Assembly: GCA_027627225.1 (NCBI GenBank)
Contig: CM051034.1
Location: 10,701,261 to 10,765,260, forward strand
Source: Congeria kusceri
Lineage: Eukaryota; Mollusca; Bivalvia; Myida; Dreissenidae
DNA: 64,000 nucleotides
Reading direction: 5' to 3'
A program made the position numbers and the translations under genes. Under the pieces are notes generated by a model. The model was given only the letters and a program-made list of their open reading frames with translations, searched no databases and was not told where the DNA came from. How positions within the stretch are numbered: position 1 is the stretch's first letter; each line of letters begins with the position of its first letter. This document shows, in pieces, positions 1-12,291 of the stretch.

Positions 1-2039
1 TTTTTAAATGCAGTGTTGAAAAGAACCAGGACCTCAGCCGGAATCATCAACTCATTGGTATACAAGTCTGGGTGAAGTGACGAGTCATCAAAACTACTTT
101 ACTTGTCAACTACACTGGAGCGTTGGGGCGGGGCCGTAAAGCTGACACAGTCGTGCCCGTACCATCGGTATTTTTTAAGGTTAGTACATGATTATTGTCA
201 TGTATTCTACTATCTAATGTTTTCTTTTCCCGCCTGGCATTCTTCTTATCAACACCAGTAGGAAAAGCAAGAGTTTAACCCTTGTTGGGACTCTCCAACC
301 CGTTTTAGAACTGAACTGTTCGCACATGAGCTCGACAATCAGAAGCCGGCATAGCGACTAGCCTTATCGCAGTAAATAAAACATAGTAAACTAGTGTAAA
401 TGTACACTTATTGTATCTAAGTTACACTAGTACTCACAATATTGAGTAAACATGCACAGAAAACCTTTTTATTTTCACAGATTACTCAGCAGAGAGTACC
501 TGGAACAGATTGAAGATTGCAGGCGGCTGACCCCACCCACAGGTTCAGGTGTGACAGAAGACTGTTAATTTATATCTGGCATTGACATTTTTGGGTCAAA
601 TTCTTTTTTTGTTGTGTGACAGTAGGTCAAATCTGTTGATTGTTATGTAAAGAGAAACCCTTTTCTGGGGTCAAATGGCATCTGAAATGTTACATTTATG
701 TGGATTTTACCCCCAAAAATGCAGAAACTTAAAAAAAAATTGTTCAAAACTGACTAAAAACCTATTCTGTAACATTTAGAATGCCAATGAAGATTGTTTT
801 CACTTCTGACTTAATATATTGTATCTGCTATGCCTATTAAAACTCAAACTTATGCTTCATTCTGAGTTAAAATCATGTTTTCCAGACGTACCCAAGTACA
901 TTTTTTTCTGTCTGAATGTTTGCCTCCAAACGCCATTATATGTGACATATTCAATTATTATTTTTTTCAATAAATCTTCAAACCAGTGTAATAGGACTTC
1001 ATGTTCTATCTCGAAATAGATCAGACTTATGAAAAATGTGGTTTTTATTCAAATTTGAAAGGGTTGGGTTCTCTTAAAGGTCAAATTACACCAAATCGGA
1101 AGTCTAATCCCCAGGGTTACATGCTGTCAGTTAGATAATAAACACATATGGTTCAGTGTATAATGCATATGATTTTAAAAATACAGTTTAAATGATATGT
1201 TTTGGTATCAATTTAAAGGTATATATGTAAGAAATAAGAAAAAATACAGTTTTAGGCACTACTTTAAAATAATTGGTTCCCAGCTTCCTAATTTTTGACC
1301 CATGTATTCATGCACAAAATGGCAGCCTCCATGCCCGTCAAAACCGGTGTGTTTATTCTAAGGTAAAAATTTTGAGTTACAACATATAGAATTTGTTGAC
1401 ATGCTGTTTTTTCAAAAGGTTATGGCCTTATCTTTCCAACGATGTATGGTGATATATTAGAAAGTAGCTTGGTCATGGTGAAAATTGAAATCAAACATTG
1501 TATATTTTATATGTAACAATGAAGGAATTTATTTGCGCATGTGTAACCTTTAAGAACTTCAACTAATATTAGCCTTCTGTTAAGATTTTGAAAATGGACT
1601 TTTACAAACACACTGTACTGGAAAAAATAACTGCCAGATGCCACCTTGACCCCATTTAGGGCTGTATTTTATGGGATGGTTGCTCTAGGGGTCATTAGGG
1701 GGGTAAATATTTGAAAATTAAAGCAAAATGTCCCTCGGAGTGGCAGTCCGAGACCCATTATGTTCATCGTGTTGTTTTTCAGTTTCATTTTGACATTAAT
1801 TTGCATTTGTTCCAACAATTATCTCATTAATGTCATAATGCCTTGTGTTGTAATCCTGAATATTTATTTTAAGAACCTCTAACTGACAATAATGCGCCGC
1901 AAAGGTCGTGTCCGCACTGGCCGATGCTTTGGCCATGATGACCGTCCGACCTGCCTACTTTGAATAATACCAATTTTCCTAATTTGCAAAGTTAACAGAT
2001 CCTATTTACTTCATCTGTAATTTTGTAATTGTAGTTCAG
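1..2039. repeat. Array unit 0 (short, 5' end cut by window)
   Basis: This short-type unit lacks its first ~136 bp because the window starts inside it. The distance from tttttaaatg at 1 to its next occurrence at 2176 gives a 2175-bp period. It carries the gttctcttaaagg, acaacatatag and ggtcattag variants. Confidence 0.95.
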
Positions 2040-4734
2040 TCAGGCTTTCAGCTGATAAATACATGAAATGCATGCATAAAACACTAGCCGCTCACGCCAA
2101 CCTAGACCCCACCAAATGGAGATAGCGGCATCAAAATTTAAATCACCATCACAGTTTGGTTTAATTTGAGTATGTTTTTTAAATGCAGTGTTGAAAAGAA
2201 CCAGGACCTCAGCCGGAACCATCAACTCATTGGTATACAAGTCTGGGTGAAGTGACGAGTCATCAAAACTACTTTACTTGTCAACTAAACTGGAGCGTTG
2301 GGGCGGGGCCGTAAAGCTGACACAGTCGTGCCCGTACCATCGGTATTTTTTAAGGTTAGTACATGATTATTGTCATGTATTCTACTATCTAATGTTTTCT
2401 TTTCCCGCCTGGCATTCTTCTTATCAACACCAGTAGGAAAAGCAAGAGTTTAACCCTTGTTGGGACTCTCCAACCCGTTTTAGAACTGAACTGTTCGCAC
2501 ATGAGCTCGACAATCAGAAGCCGGCATAGCGACTAGCCTTATCGCAGTAAATAAAACATAGTAAACTAGTGTATATGTACACTTATTGTATCTAAGTTAC
2601 ACTAGTACTCACAATATTGAGTAAACATGCACAGAAAACCTTTTTATTTTCACAGATTACTCAGCAGAGAGTACCTGGAACAGATTGAAGATTGCAGGCG
2701 GCTGACCCCACCCACAGGTTCAGGTGTGACAGAAGACTGTTAATTTATATCTGGCATTGACATTTTGGGGTCAAATTCTTTTTTTGTTGTGTGACAGGAG
2801 GTCAAATCTGTTGATTGTTATGTAAAGAAACCCTTTTCTGGGGTCAAATGGCATCTGAAATGTTACATTTATGTGGATTTTACCCCCAAAAATGCAGAAA
2901 CTTAAAAAAAAAATTGTTCAAAACTGACTAAAAACCTATTCTGTAACATTTAGAATGCCAATGAAGATTGTTTTCACTTCTGACTTAATATATTGTATCT
3001 GCTATGCCTATTAAAACTCAAACTTATGCTTAATTCTGAGTTAAAGTCATGTTTTCCAGACGTACCCAAGTACATTTTTTTCTGTCTGAATTTTTGCCTC
3101 CAAACGCCATTATATGTGACATATTCAATTATTATTTTTTTCAATAAATCTTCAAACCAGTGTAATAGGACTTCATGTTCTATCTCGAAATAGATCAGAC
3201 TTGTGAAAAATGTGGTTTTTATTCAAATTTGAAAGGGTTGGGTTCTCTTAAAGGTCAAATTACACCAAATCGGAAGTCTAATCCCCAGGGTTACATGCTG
3301 TCAGTTAGATAATAAACACATATGGTTCAGTGTATAATGCATATGATTTTAAAAATACAGTTTAAATGATATGTTTTGGTATCAATTAAGGTATATATGT
3401 AAGAAATAAGAAAAAATACAGTTTTAGGCACTACTTTAAAATAATTGGTTCCCAGCTTCCTAACTTTTGGCCCATGTATTCATGCACAAAATGGCAGCCT
3501 CCATGCCCGTCAAAACCGGTGTGTTTATTCTAAGGTAAGGTAAAAATTTTGAGTTACAACACATAGAATTTGTTGACATGCTGTTTTTTCAAGTACATTT
3601 TTTTCTGTCTGAATTTTTGCCTCCAAACGCCATTATATGTGACATTTTCAATTATTATTTTTTTCAATAAATCTTCAAACCAGTGTAATAGGACTTCATG
3701 TTCTATCTCGAAATAGATCAGACTTATGAAAAATGTGGTTTTTATTCAAATTTGAAAGGGTTGGGTTCTCTTAAAGGTCAAATTACACCAAATCGGAAGT
3801 CTAATCCCCAGGGTTACATGCTGTCAGTTAGATAATAAACACATATGGTTCAGTGTATAATGCATATGATTTTAAAAATACAGTTTAAATGATATGTTTT
3901 GGTATCAATTTAAAGGTATATATGTAAGAAATAAGAAAAATACAGTTTTAGGCACTACTTTAAAATAATTGGTTCCCAGCTTCCTAACTTTTGGCCCATG
4001 TATTCATGCACAAAATGGCAGCCTCCATGCCCGTCAAAACCGGTGTGTTTATTCTAAGGTAAAAATTTTGAGTTACAACATATAGAATTTGTTGACATGC
4101 TGTTTTTTCAAAAGGTTATGGCCTTATCTTTCCAACGATGTATGATGATATATTAGAAAGTAGCTTGGTCATGGTGAAAATTGAAATCAAACATTGTATA
4201 TTTTATATGTAACAATGAAGGAATTTATTTGCGCATGTGTAACCTTTAAGAACTTCAACTAATATTAGCCTTATGCTAAGATTTTGAAAATGGACTTTTA
4301 CAAACACACTGTACTGGAAAAAATAACTGCCAGATGCCACCTTGACCCCATTTAGGGCTGTATTTTATGGGATGGTTGCTCTAGGGGGCATTAGGGGGGT
4401 AAATATTTGAAATTAAAGCAAAATGTCCCTCGGAGTGGCAGTCCGAGACCCATTATGTTCATCGTGTTGTTTTTCAGTTTCATTTTGACATTAATTTGCA
4501 TTTGTTCCAACAATTATCTCATTAATGTCATAATGCCTTGTGTTGTAATCCTGAATATTTATTTTAAGAACCTGTAACTGACAATAATGCGCCGCAAAGG
4601 TCGTGTCCGCACTGGCCGATGCTTTGGCCATGATGACCGTCCGACCTGCCTACTTTGAATAATACCAATTTTCCTAATTTGCAAAGTTAACAGATCCTAT
4701 TTACTTCATCTGTAATTTTGTAATTGTAGTTCAG
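2040..4734. repeat. Array unit 1 (long, 2695 bp)
   Basis: This long-type unit has an extra 523-bp segment. The segment starting caagtacattttttt at 3067 recurs at 3590 with the junction ttttttcaa/gtacattt. The first copy carries a 5-bp AGGTA duplication (taaggtaaggtaaaa). Confidence 0.95.
2189..2743 (+). pseudogene. Captured 3' gene fragment repeated in every array unit (representative copy)
   Basis: Two exon-like blocks occur in each unit; this is the copy in unit 1. The first (2189-2354) follows a tttttt-aaatgcag acceptor-like site and ends AAG/GTTAGT. The second (2656-2743) follows a strong ttttattttcacag acceptor and closes with TAA. The phases agree: the split codon AG/A gives Arg across a ~301-bp intron. 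The joined reading is protein-like, including LERWGGAVKLTQSCPYHRYF in the first block and LLSREYLEQIEDCRRLTPPT in the second. One in-frame TGA (ctgggTGAagtgac) interrupts the first block in all units, so this is probably a decayed fragment. AATAAA follows about 485 bp downstream. Second-block starts in the other units are 481, 5351, 8046, 10218, 12908, 15080, 17770, 20467, 22639, 24815, 26993, 29166 and 30865. I do not recognise the protein family. The exon-intron signals are seen; the gene origin is inferred. Confidence 0.4.
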
Positions 4735-7429
4735 TCAGGCTTTCAGCTGATAAATACATGAAATGCATGCATAAAACACTAGCCGCTCACGCCAACCTAG
4801 ACCCCACCAAATGGAGATAGCGGCATCAAAATTTAAATCACCATCACAGTTTGGTTTAATTTGAGTATGTTTTTTAAATGCAGTGTTGAAAAGAACCAGG
4901 ACCTCAGCCGGAACCATCAACTCATTGGTATACAAGTCTGGGTGAAGTGACGAGTCATCAAAACTACTTTACTTGTCAACTACACTGGAGCGTTGGGGCG
5001 GGGCCGTAAAGCTGACACAGTCGTGCCCGTACCATCGGTATTTTTTAAGGTTAGTACATGATTATTGTCATGTATTCTACTATCTAATGTTTTCTTTTCC
5101 CGCCTGGCATTCTTCTTATCAACACCAGTAGGAAAAGCAAGAGTTTAACCCTTGTTGGGACTCTCCAACCCGTTTTAGAACTGAACTGTTCGCACATGAG
5201 CTCGACAATCAGAAGCCGGCATAGCGACTAGCCTTATCGCAGTAAATAAAACATAGTAAACTAGTGTATATGTACACTTATTGTATCTAAGTTACACTAG
5301 TACTCACAATATTGAGTAAACATGCACAGAAAACCTTTTTATTTTCACAGATTACTCAGCAGAGAGTACCTGGAACAGATTGAAGATTGCAGGCGGCTGA
5401 CCCCACCCACAGGTTCAGGTGTGACAGAAGACTGTTAATTTATATCTGGCATTGACATTTTGGGGTCAAATTCTTTTTTTGTTGTGTGACAGGAGGTCAA
5501 ATCTGTTGATTGTTATGTAAAGAAACCCTTTTCTGGGGTCAAATGGCATCTGAAATGTTACATTTATGTGGATTTTACCCCCAAAAATGCAGAAACTTAA
5601 AAAAAAAATTGTTCAAAACTGACTAAAAACCTATTCTGTAACATTTAGAATGCCAATGAAGATTGTTTTCACTTCTGACTTAATATATTGTATCTGCTAT
5701 GCCTATTAAAACTCAAACTTATGCTTAATTCTGAGTTAAAGTCATATTTTCCAGACGTACCCAAGTACATTTTTTTCTGTCTGAATTTTTGCCTCCAAAC
5801 GCCATTATATGTGACATATTCAGTTATTATTTTTTTCAATAAATCTTCAAACCAGTGTAATAGGACTTCATGTTCTATCTCGAAATAGATCAGACTTGTG
5901 AAAAATGTGGTTTTTATTCAAATTTGAAAGGGTTGGGTTCTCTTAAAGGTCAAATTACACCAAATCGGAAGTCTAATCCCCAGGGTTACATGCTGTCAGT
6001 TAGATAATAAACACATATGGTTCAGTGTATAATGCATATGATTTTAAAAATACAGTTTAAATGATATGTTTTGGTATCAATTAAGGTATATATGTAAGAA
6101 ATAAGAAAAAATACAGTTTTAGGCACTACTTTAAAATAATTGGTTCCCAGCTTCCTAACTTTTGGCCCATGTATTCATGCACAAAATGGCAGCCTCCATG
6201 CCCGTCAAAACCGGTGTGTTTATTCTAAGGTAAGGTAAAAATTTTGAGTTACAACACATAGAATTTGTTGACATGCTGTTTTTTCAAGTACATTTTTTTC
6301 TGTCTGAATTTTTGCCTCCAAACGCCATTATATGTGACATATTCAATTATTATTTTTTTCAATAAATCTTCAAACCAGTGTAATAGGACTTCATGTTCTA
6401 TCTCGAAATAGATCAGACTTATGAAAAATGTGGTTTTTATTCAAATTTGAAAGGGTTGGGTTCTCTTAAAGGTCAAATTACACCAAATCGGAAGTCTAAT
6501 CCCCAGGGTTACATGCTGTCAGTTAGATAATAAACACATATGGTTCAGTGTATAATGCATATGATTTTAAAAATACAGTTTAAATGATATGTTTTGGTAT
6601 CAATTTAAAGGTATATATGTAAGAAATAAGAAAAATACAGTTTTAGGCACTACTTTAAAATAATTGGTTCCCAGCTTCCTAACTTTTGGCCCATGTATTC
6701 ATGCACAAAATGGCAGCCTCCATGCCCGTCAAAACCGGTGTGTTTATTCTAAGGTAAAAATTTTGAGTTACAACATATAGAATTTGTTGACATGCTGTTT
6801 TTTCAAAAGGTTATGGCCTTATCTTTCCAACGATGTATGATGATATATTAGAAAGTAGCTTGGTCATGGTGAAAATTGAAATCAAACATTGTATATTTTA
6901 TATGTAACAATGAAGGAATTTATTTGCGCATGTGTAACCTTTAAGAACTTCAACTAATATTAGCCTTATGCTAAGATTTTGAAAATGGACTTTTACAAAC
7001 ACACTGTACTGGAAAAAATAACTGCCAGATGCCACCTTGACCCCATTTAGGGCTGTATTTTATGGGATGGTTGCTCTAGGGGGCATTAGGGGGGTAAATA
7101 TTTGAAATTAAAGCAAAATGTCCCTCGGAGTGGCAGTCCGAGACCCATTATGTTCATCGTGTTGTTTTTCAGTTTCATTTTGACATTAATTTGCATTTGT
7201 TCCAACAATTATCTCATTAATGTCATAATGCCTTGTGTTGTAATCCTGAATATTTATTTTAAGAACCTGTAACTGACAATAATGCGCCGCAAAGGTCGTG
7301 TCCGCACTGGCCGATGCTTTGGCCATGATGACCGTCCGACCTGCCTACTTTGAATAATACCAATTTTCCTAATTTGCAAAGTTAACAGATCGTATTTACT
7401 TCATCTGTAATTTTGTAATTGTAGTTCAG
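4735..7429. repeat. Array unit 2 (long, 2695 bp)
   Basis: This unit has the same length and layout as unit 1. The segment starts at 5762 and recurs at 6285 (offset 523). It ends with the cagatcgtatttac variant that also marks the ends of units 4 and 6. Confidence 0.95.
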
Positions 7430-9601
7430 TCAGGCTTTCAGCTGATAAATACATGAAATGCATGCATAAAACACTAGCCGCTCACGCCAACCTAGACCCC
7501 ACCAAATGGAGATAGCGGCATCAAAATTTAAATCACCATCACAGTTTGGTTTAATTTGAGTATGTTTTTTAAATGCAGTGTTGAAAAGAACCAGGACCTC
7601 AGCCGGAACCATCAACTCATTGGTATACAAGTCTGGGTGAAGTGACGAGTCATCAAAACTACTTTACTTGTCAACTACACTGGAGCGTTGGGGCGGGGCC
7701 GTAAAGCTGACACAGTCGTGCCCGTACCATCGGTATTTTTTAAGGTTAGTACATGATTATTGTCATGTATTCTACTATCTAATGTTTTCTTTTCCCGCCT
7801 GGCATTCTTCTTATCAACACCAGTAGGAAAAGCAAGAGTTTAACCCTTGTTGGGACTCTCCAACCCGTTTTAGAACTGAACTGTTCGCACATGAGCTCGA
7901 CAATCAGAAGCCGGCATAGCGACTAGCCTTATCGCAGTAAATAAAACATAGTAAACTAGTGTATATGTACACTTATTGTATCTAAGTTACACTAGTACTC
8001 ACAATATTGAGTAAACATGCACAGAAAACCTTTTTATTTTCACAGATTACTCAGCAGAGAGTACCTGGAACAGATTGAAGATTGCAGGCGGCTGACCCCA
8101 CCCACAGGTTCAGGTGTGACAGAAGACTGTTAATTTATATCTGGCATTGACATTTTGGGGTCAAATTCTTTTTTTGTTGTGTGACAGGAGGTCAAATCTG
8201 TTGATTGTTATGTAAAGAAACCCTTTTCTGGGGTCAAATGGCATCTGAAATGTTACATTTATGTGGATTTTACCCCCAAAAATGCAGAAACTTAAAAAAA
8301 AAATTGTTCAAAACTGACTAAAAACCTATTCTGTAACATTTAGAATGCCAATGAAGATTGTTTTCACTTCTGACTTAATATATTGTATCTGCTATGCCTA
8401 TTAAAACTCAAACTTATGCTTAATTCTGAGTTAAAGTCATGTTTTCCAGACGTACCCAAGTACATTTTTTTCTGTCTGAATTTTTGCCTCCAAACGCCAT
8501 TATATGTGACATATTCAATTATTATTTTTTTCAATAAATCTTCAAACCAGTGTAATAGGACTTCATGTTCTATCTCGAAATAGATCAGACTTATGAAAAA
8601 TGTGGTTTTTATTCAAATTTGAAAGGGTTGGGTTCTCTTAAAGGTCAAATTACACCAAATCGGAAGTCTAATCCCCAGGGTTACATGCTGTCAGTTAGAT
8701 AATAAACACATATGGTTCAGTGTATAATGCATATGATTTTAAAAATACAGTTTAAATGATATGTTTTGGTATCAATTTAAAGGTATATATGTAAGAAATA
8801 AGAAAAATACAGTTTTAGGCACTACTTTAAAATAATTGGTTCCCAGCTTCCTAACTTTTGGCCCATGTATTCATGCACAAAATGGCAGCCTCCATGCCCG
8901 TCAAAACCGGTGTGTTTATTCTAAGGTAAAAATTTTGAGTTACAACATATAGAATTTGTTGACATGCTGTTTTTTCAAAAGGTTATGGCCTTATCTTTCC
9001 AACGATGTATGGTGATATATTAGAAAGTAGCTTGGTCATGGTGAAAATTGAAATCAAACATTGTATATTTTATATGTAACAATGAAGGAATTTATTTGCG
9101 CATGTGTAACCTTTAAGAACTTCAACTAATATTAGCCTTATGCTAAGATTTTGAAAATGGACTTTTACAAACACACTGTACTGGAAAAAATAACTGCCAG
9201 ATGCCACCTTGACCCCATTTAGGGCTGTATTTTATGGGATGGTTGCTCTAGGGGGCATTAGGGGGGTAAATATTTGAAATTAAAGCAAAATGTCCCTCGG
9301 AGTGGCAGTCCGAGACCCATTATGTTCATCGTGTTGTTTTTCAGTTTCATTTTGACATTAATTTGCATTTGTTCCAACAATTATCTCATTAATGTCATAA
9401 TGCCTTGTGTTGTAATCCTGAATATTTATTTTAAGAACCTGTAACTGACAATAATGCGCCGCAAAGGTCGTGTCCGCACTGGCCGATGCTTTGGCCATGA
9501 TGACCGTCCGACCTGCCTACTTTGAATAATACCAATTTTCCTAATTTGCAAAGTTAACAGATCCTATTTACTTCATCTGTAATTTTGTAATTGTAGTTCA
9601 G
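7430..9601. repeat. Array unit 3 (short, 2172 bp)
   Basis: This is a short-type unit with a single copy of the gtacattttttt to gttttttcaa segment. Together with unit 4 it forms the first 4862-bp higher-order block. Confidence 0.95.
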
Positions 9602-12291
9602 TCAGGCTTTCAGCTGATAAATACATGAAATGCATGCATAAAACACTAGCCGCTCACGCCAACCTTGACCCCACCAAATGGAGATAGCGGCATCAAAATT
9701 TAAATCACCATCACAGTTTGGTTTAATTTGAGTATGTTTATTAAATGCAGTGTTGAAAAGAACCAGGACCTCAGCCGGAACCATCAACTCATTGGTATAC
9801 AAGTCTGGGTGAAGTGACGAGTCATCAAAACTACTTTACTTGTCAACTACACTGGAGCGTTGGGGCGGGGCCGTAAAGCTGACACAGTCGTGCCCGTACC
9901 ATCGGTATTTTTTAAGGTTAGTACATGATTATTGTCATGTATTCTACTATCTAATGTTTTCTTTTCCCGCCTGGCATTCTTCTTATCAACACCAGTAGGA
10001 AAAGCAAGAGTTTAACCCTTGTTGGGACTCTCCAACCCGTTTTAGAACTGAACTGTTCGCACATGAGCTCGACAATCAGAAGCCGGCATAGCGACTAGCC
10101 TTATCGCAGTAAATAAAACATAGTAAACTAGTGTATATGTACACTTATTGTATCTAAGTTACACTAGTACTCACAATATTGAGTAAACATGCACAGAAAA
10201 CCTTTTTATTTTCACAGATTACTCAGCAGAGAGTACCTGGAACAGATTGAAGATTGCAGGCGGCTGACCCCACCCACAGGTTCAGGTGTGACAGAAGACT
10301 GTTAATTTATATCTGGCATTGACATTTTGGGGTCAAATTCTTTTTTTGTTGTGTGACAGGAGGTCAAATCTGTTGATTGTTATGTAAAGAAACCCTTTTC
10401 TGGGGTCAAATGGCATCTGAAATGTTACATTTATGTGGATTTTACCCCCAAAAATGCAGAAACTTAAAAAAAAAATTGTTCAAAACTGACTAAAAACCTA
10501 TTCTGTAACATTTAGAATGCCAATGAAGATTGTTTTCACTTCTGACTTAATATATTGTATCTGCTATGCCTATTAAAACTCAAACTTATGCTTAATTCTG
10601 AGTTAAAGTCATGTTTTCCAGACGTACCCAAGTACATTTTTTTCTGTCTGAATGTTTGCCTCCAAACGCCATTATATGTGACATATTCAATTATTATTTT
10701 TTTCAATAAATCTTCAAACCAGTGTAATAGGACTTCATGTTCTATCTCGAAATAGATCAGACTTGTGAAAAATGTGGTTTTTATTCAAATTTGAAAGGGT
10801 TGGGTTCTCTTAAAGGTCAAATTACACCAAATCGGAAGTCTAATCCCCAGGGTTACATGCTGTCAGTTAGATAATAAACACATATGGTTCAGTGTATAAT
10901 GCATATGATTTTAAAAATACAGTTTAAATGATATGTTTTGGTATCAATTAAGGTATATATGTAAGAAATAAGAAAAAATACAGTTTTAGGCACTACTTTA
11001 AAATAATTGGTTCCCAGCTTCCTAACTTTTGGCCCATGTATTCATGCACAAAATGGCAGCCTCCATGCCCGTCAAAACCGGTGTGTTTATTCTAAGGTAA
11101 AAATTTTGAGTTACAACACATAGAATTTGTTGACATGCTGTTTTTTCAAGTACATTTTTTTCTGTCTGAATTTTTGCCTCCAAACGCCATTATATGTGAC
11201 ATTTTCAATTATTATTTTTTTCAATAAATCTTCAAACCAGTGTAATAGGACTTCATGTTCTATCTCGAAATAGATCAGACTTATGAAAAATGTGGTTTTT
11301 ATTCAAATTTGAAAGGGTTGGGTTCTCTTAAAGGTCAAATTACACCAAATCGGAAGTCTAATCCCCAGGGTTACATGCTGTCAGTTAGATAATAAACACA
11401 TATGGTTCAGTGTATAATGCATATGATTTTAAAAATACAGTTTAAATGATATGTTTTGGTATCAATTTAAAGGTATATATGTAAGAAATAAGAAAAATAC
11501 AGTTTTAGGCACTACTTTAAAATAATTGGTTCCCAGCTTCCTAACTTTTGGCCCATGTATTCATGCACAAAATGGCAGCCTCCATGCCCGTCAAAACCGG
11601 TGTGTTTATTCTAAGGTAAAAATTTTGAGTTACAACATATAGAATTTGTTGACATGCTGTTTTTTCAAAAGGTTATGGCCTTATCTTTCCAACGATGTAT
11701 GATGATATATTAGAAAGTAGCTTGGTCATGGTGAAAATTGAAATCAAACATTGTATATTTTATATGTAACAATGAAGGAATTTATTTGCGCATGTGTAAC
11801 CTTTAAGAACTTCAACTAATATTAGCCTTATGCTAAGATTTTGAAAATGGACTTTTACAAACACACTGTACTGGAAAAAATAACTGCCAGATGCCACCTT
11901 GACCCCATTTAGGGCTGTATTTTATGGGATGGTTGCTCTAGGGGGCATTAGGGGGGTAAATATTTGAAATTAAAGCAAAATGTCCCTCGGAGTGGCAGTC
12001 CGAGACCCATTATGTTCATCGTGTTGTTTTTCAGTTTCATTTTGACATTAATTTGCATTTGTTCCAACAATTATCTCATTAATGTCATAATGCCTTGTGT
12101 TGTAATCCTGAATATTTATTTTAAGAACCTGTAACTGACAATAATGCGCCGCAAAGGTCGTGTCCGCACTGGCCGATGCTTTGGCCATGATGACCGTCCG
12201 ACCTGCCTACTTTGAATAATACCAATTTTCCTAATTTGCAAAGTTAACAGATCGTATTTACTTCATCTGTAATTTTGTAATTGTAGTTCAG
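9602..12291. repeat. Array unit 4 (long, 2690 bp)
   Basis: This is a long-type unit whose segment starts at 10629 and recurs at 11147 (offset 518, without the AGGTA duplication). It shares private variants with unit 6 (ccaaccttgacc and gtttattaaatgcag). Confidence 0.95.

Noticed and set aside
819..1019. A 66-codon plus-strand frame (MYLLCLLKLKL...) repeated in most array units as a possible small protein family
   Set aside because: AT-rich composition, no motif, and it overlaps an AATAAA-containing region. Its repetition follows from the near-identity of units, and unit 12 has it frame-shifted.
1319..1362. MAASMPVKTGVFIL start followed by AG/GTAAAA as a first exon in each array unit
   Set aside because: The Kozak context and donor look good, but the phase (two leftover bases) does not fit the next exon-like block (14-179 type), and no intermediate exon was found.
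2040..2240. A 66-codon minus-strand frame (MYTNELMVPAEV...) repeated in every unit
   Set aside because: It overlaps the exon-like block on the opposite strand, which has splice signals and a phase-consistent partner. No family is recognised for the minus frame.
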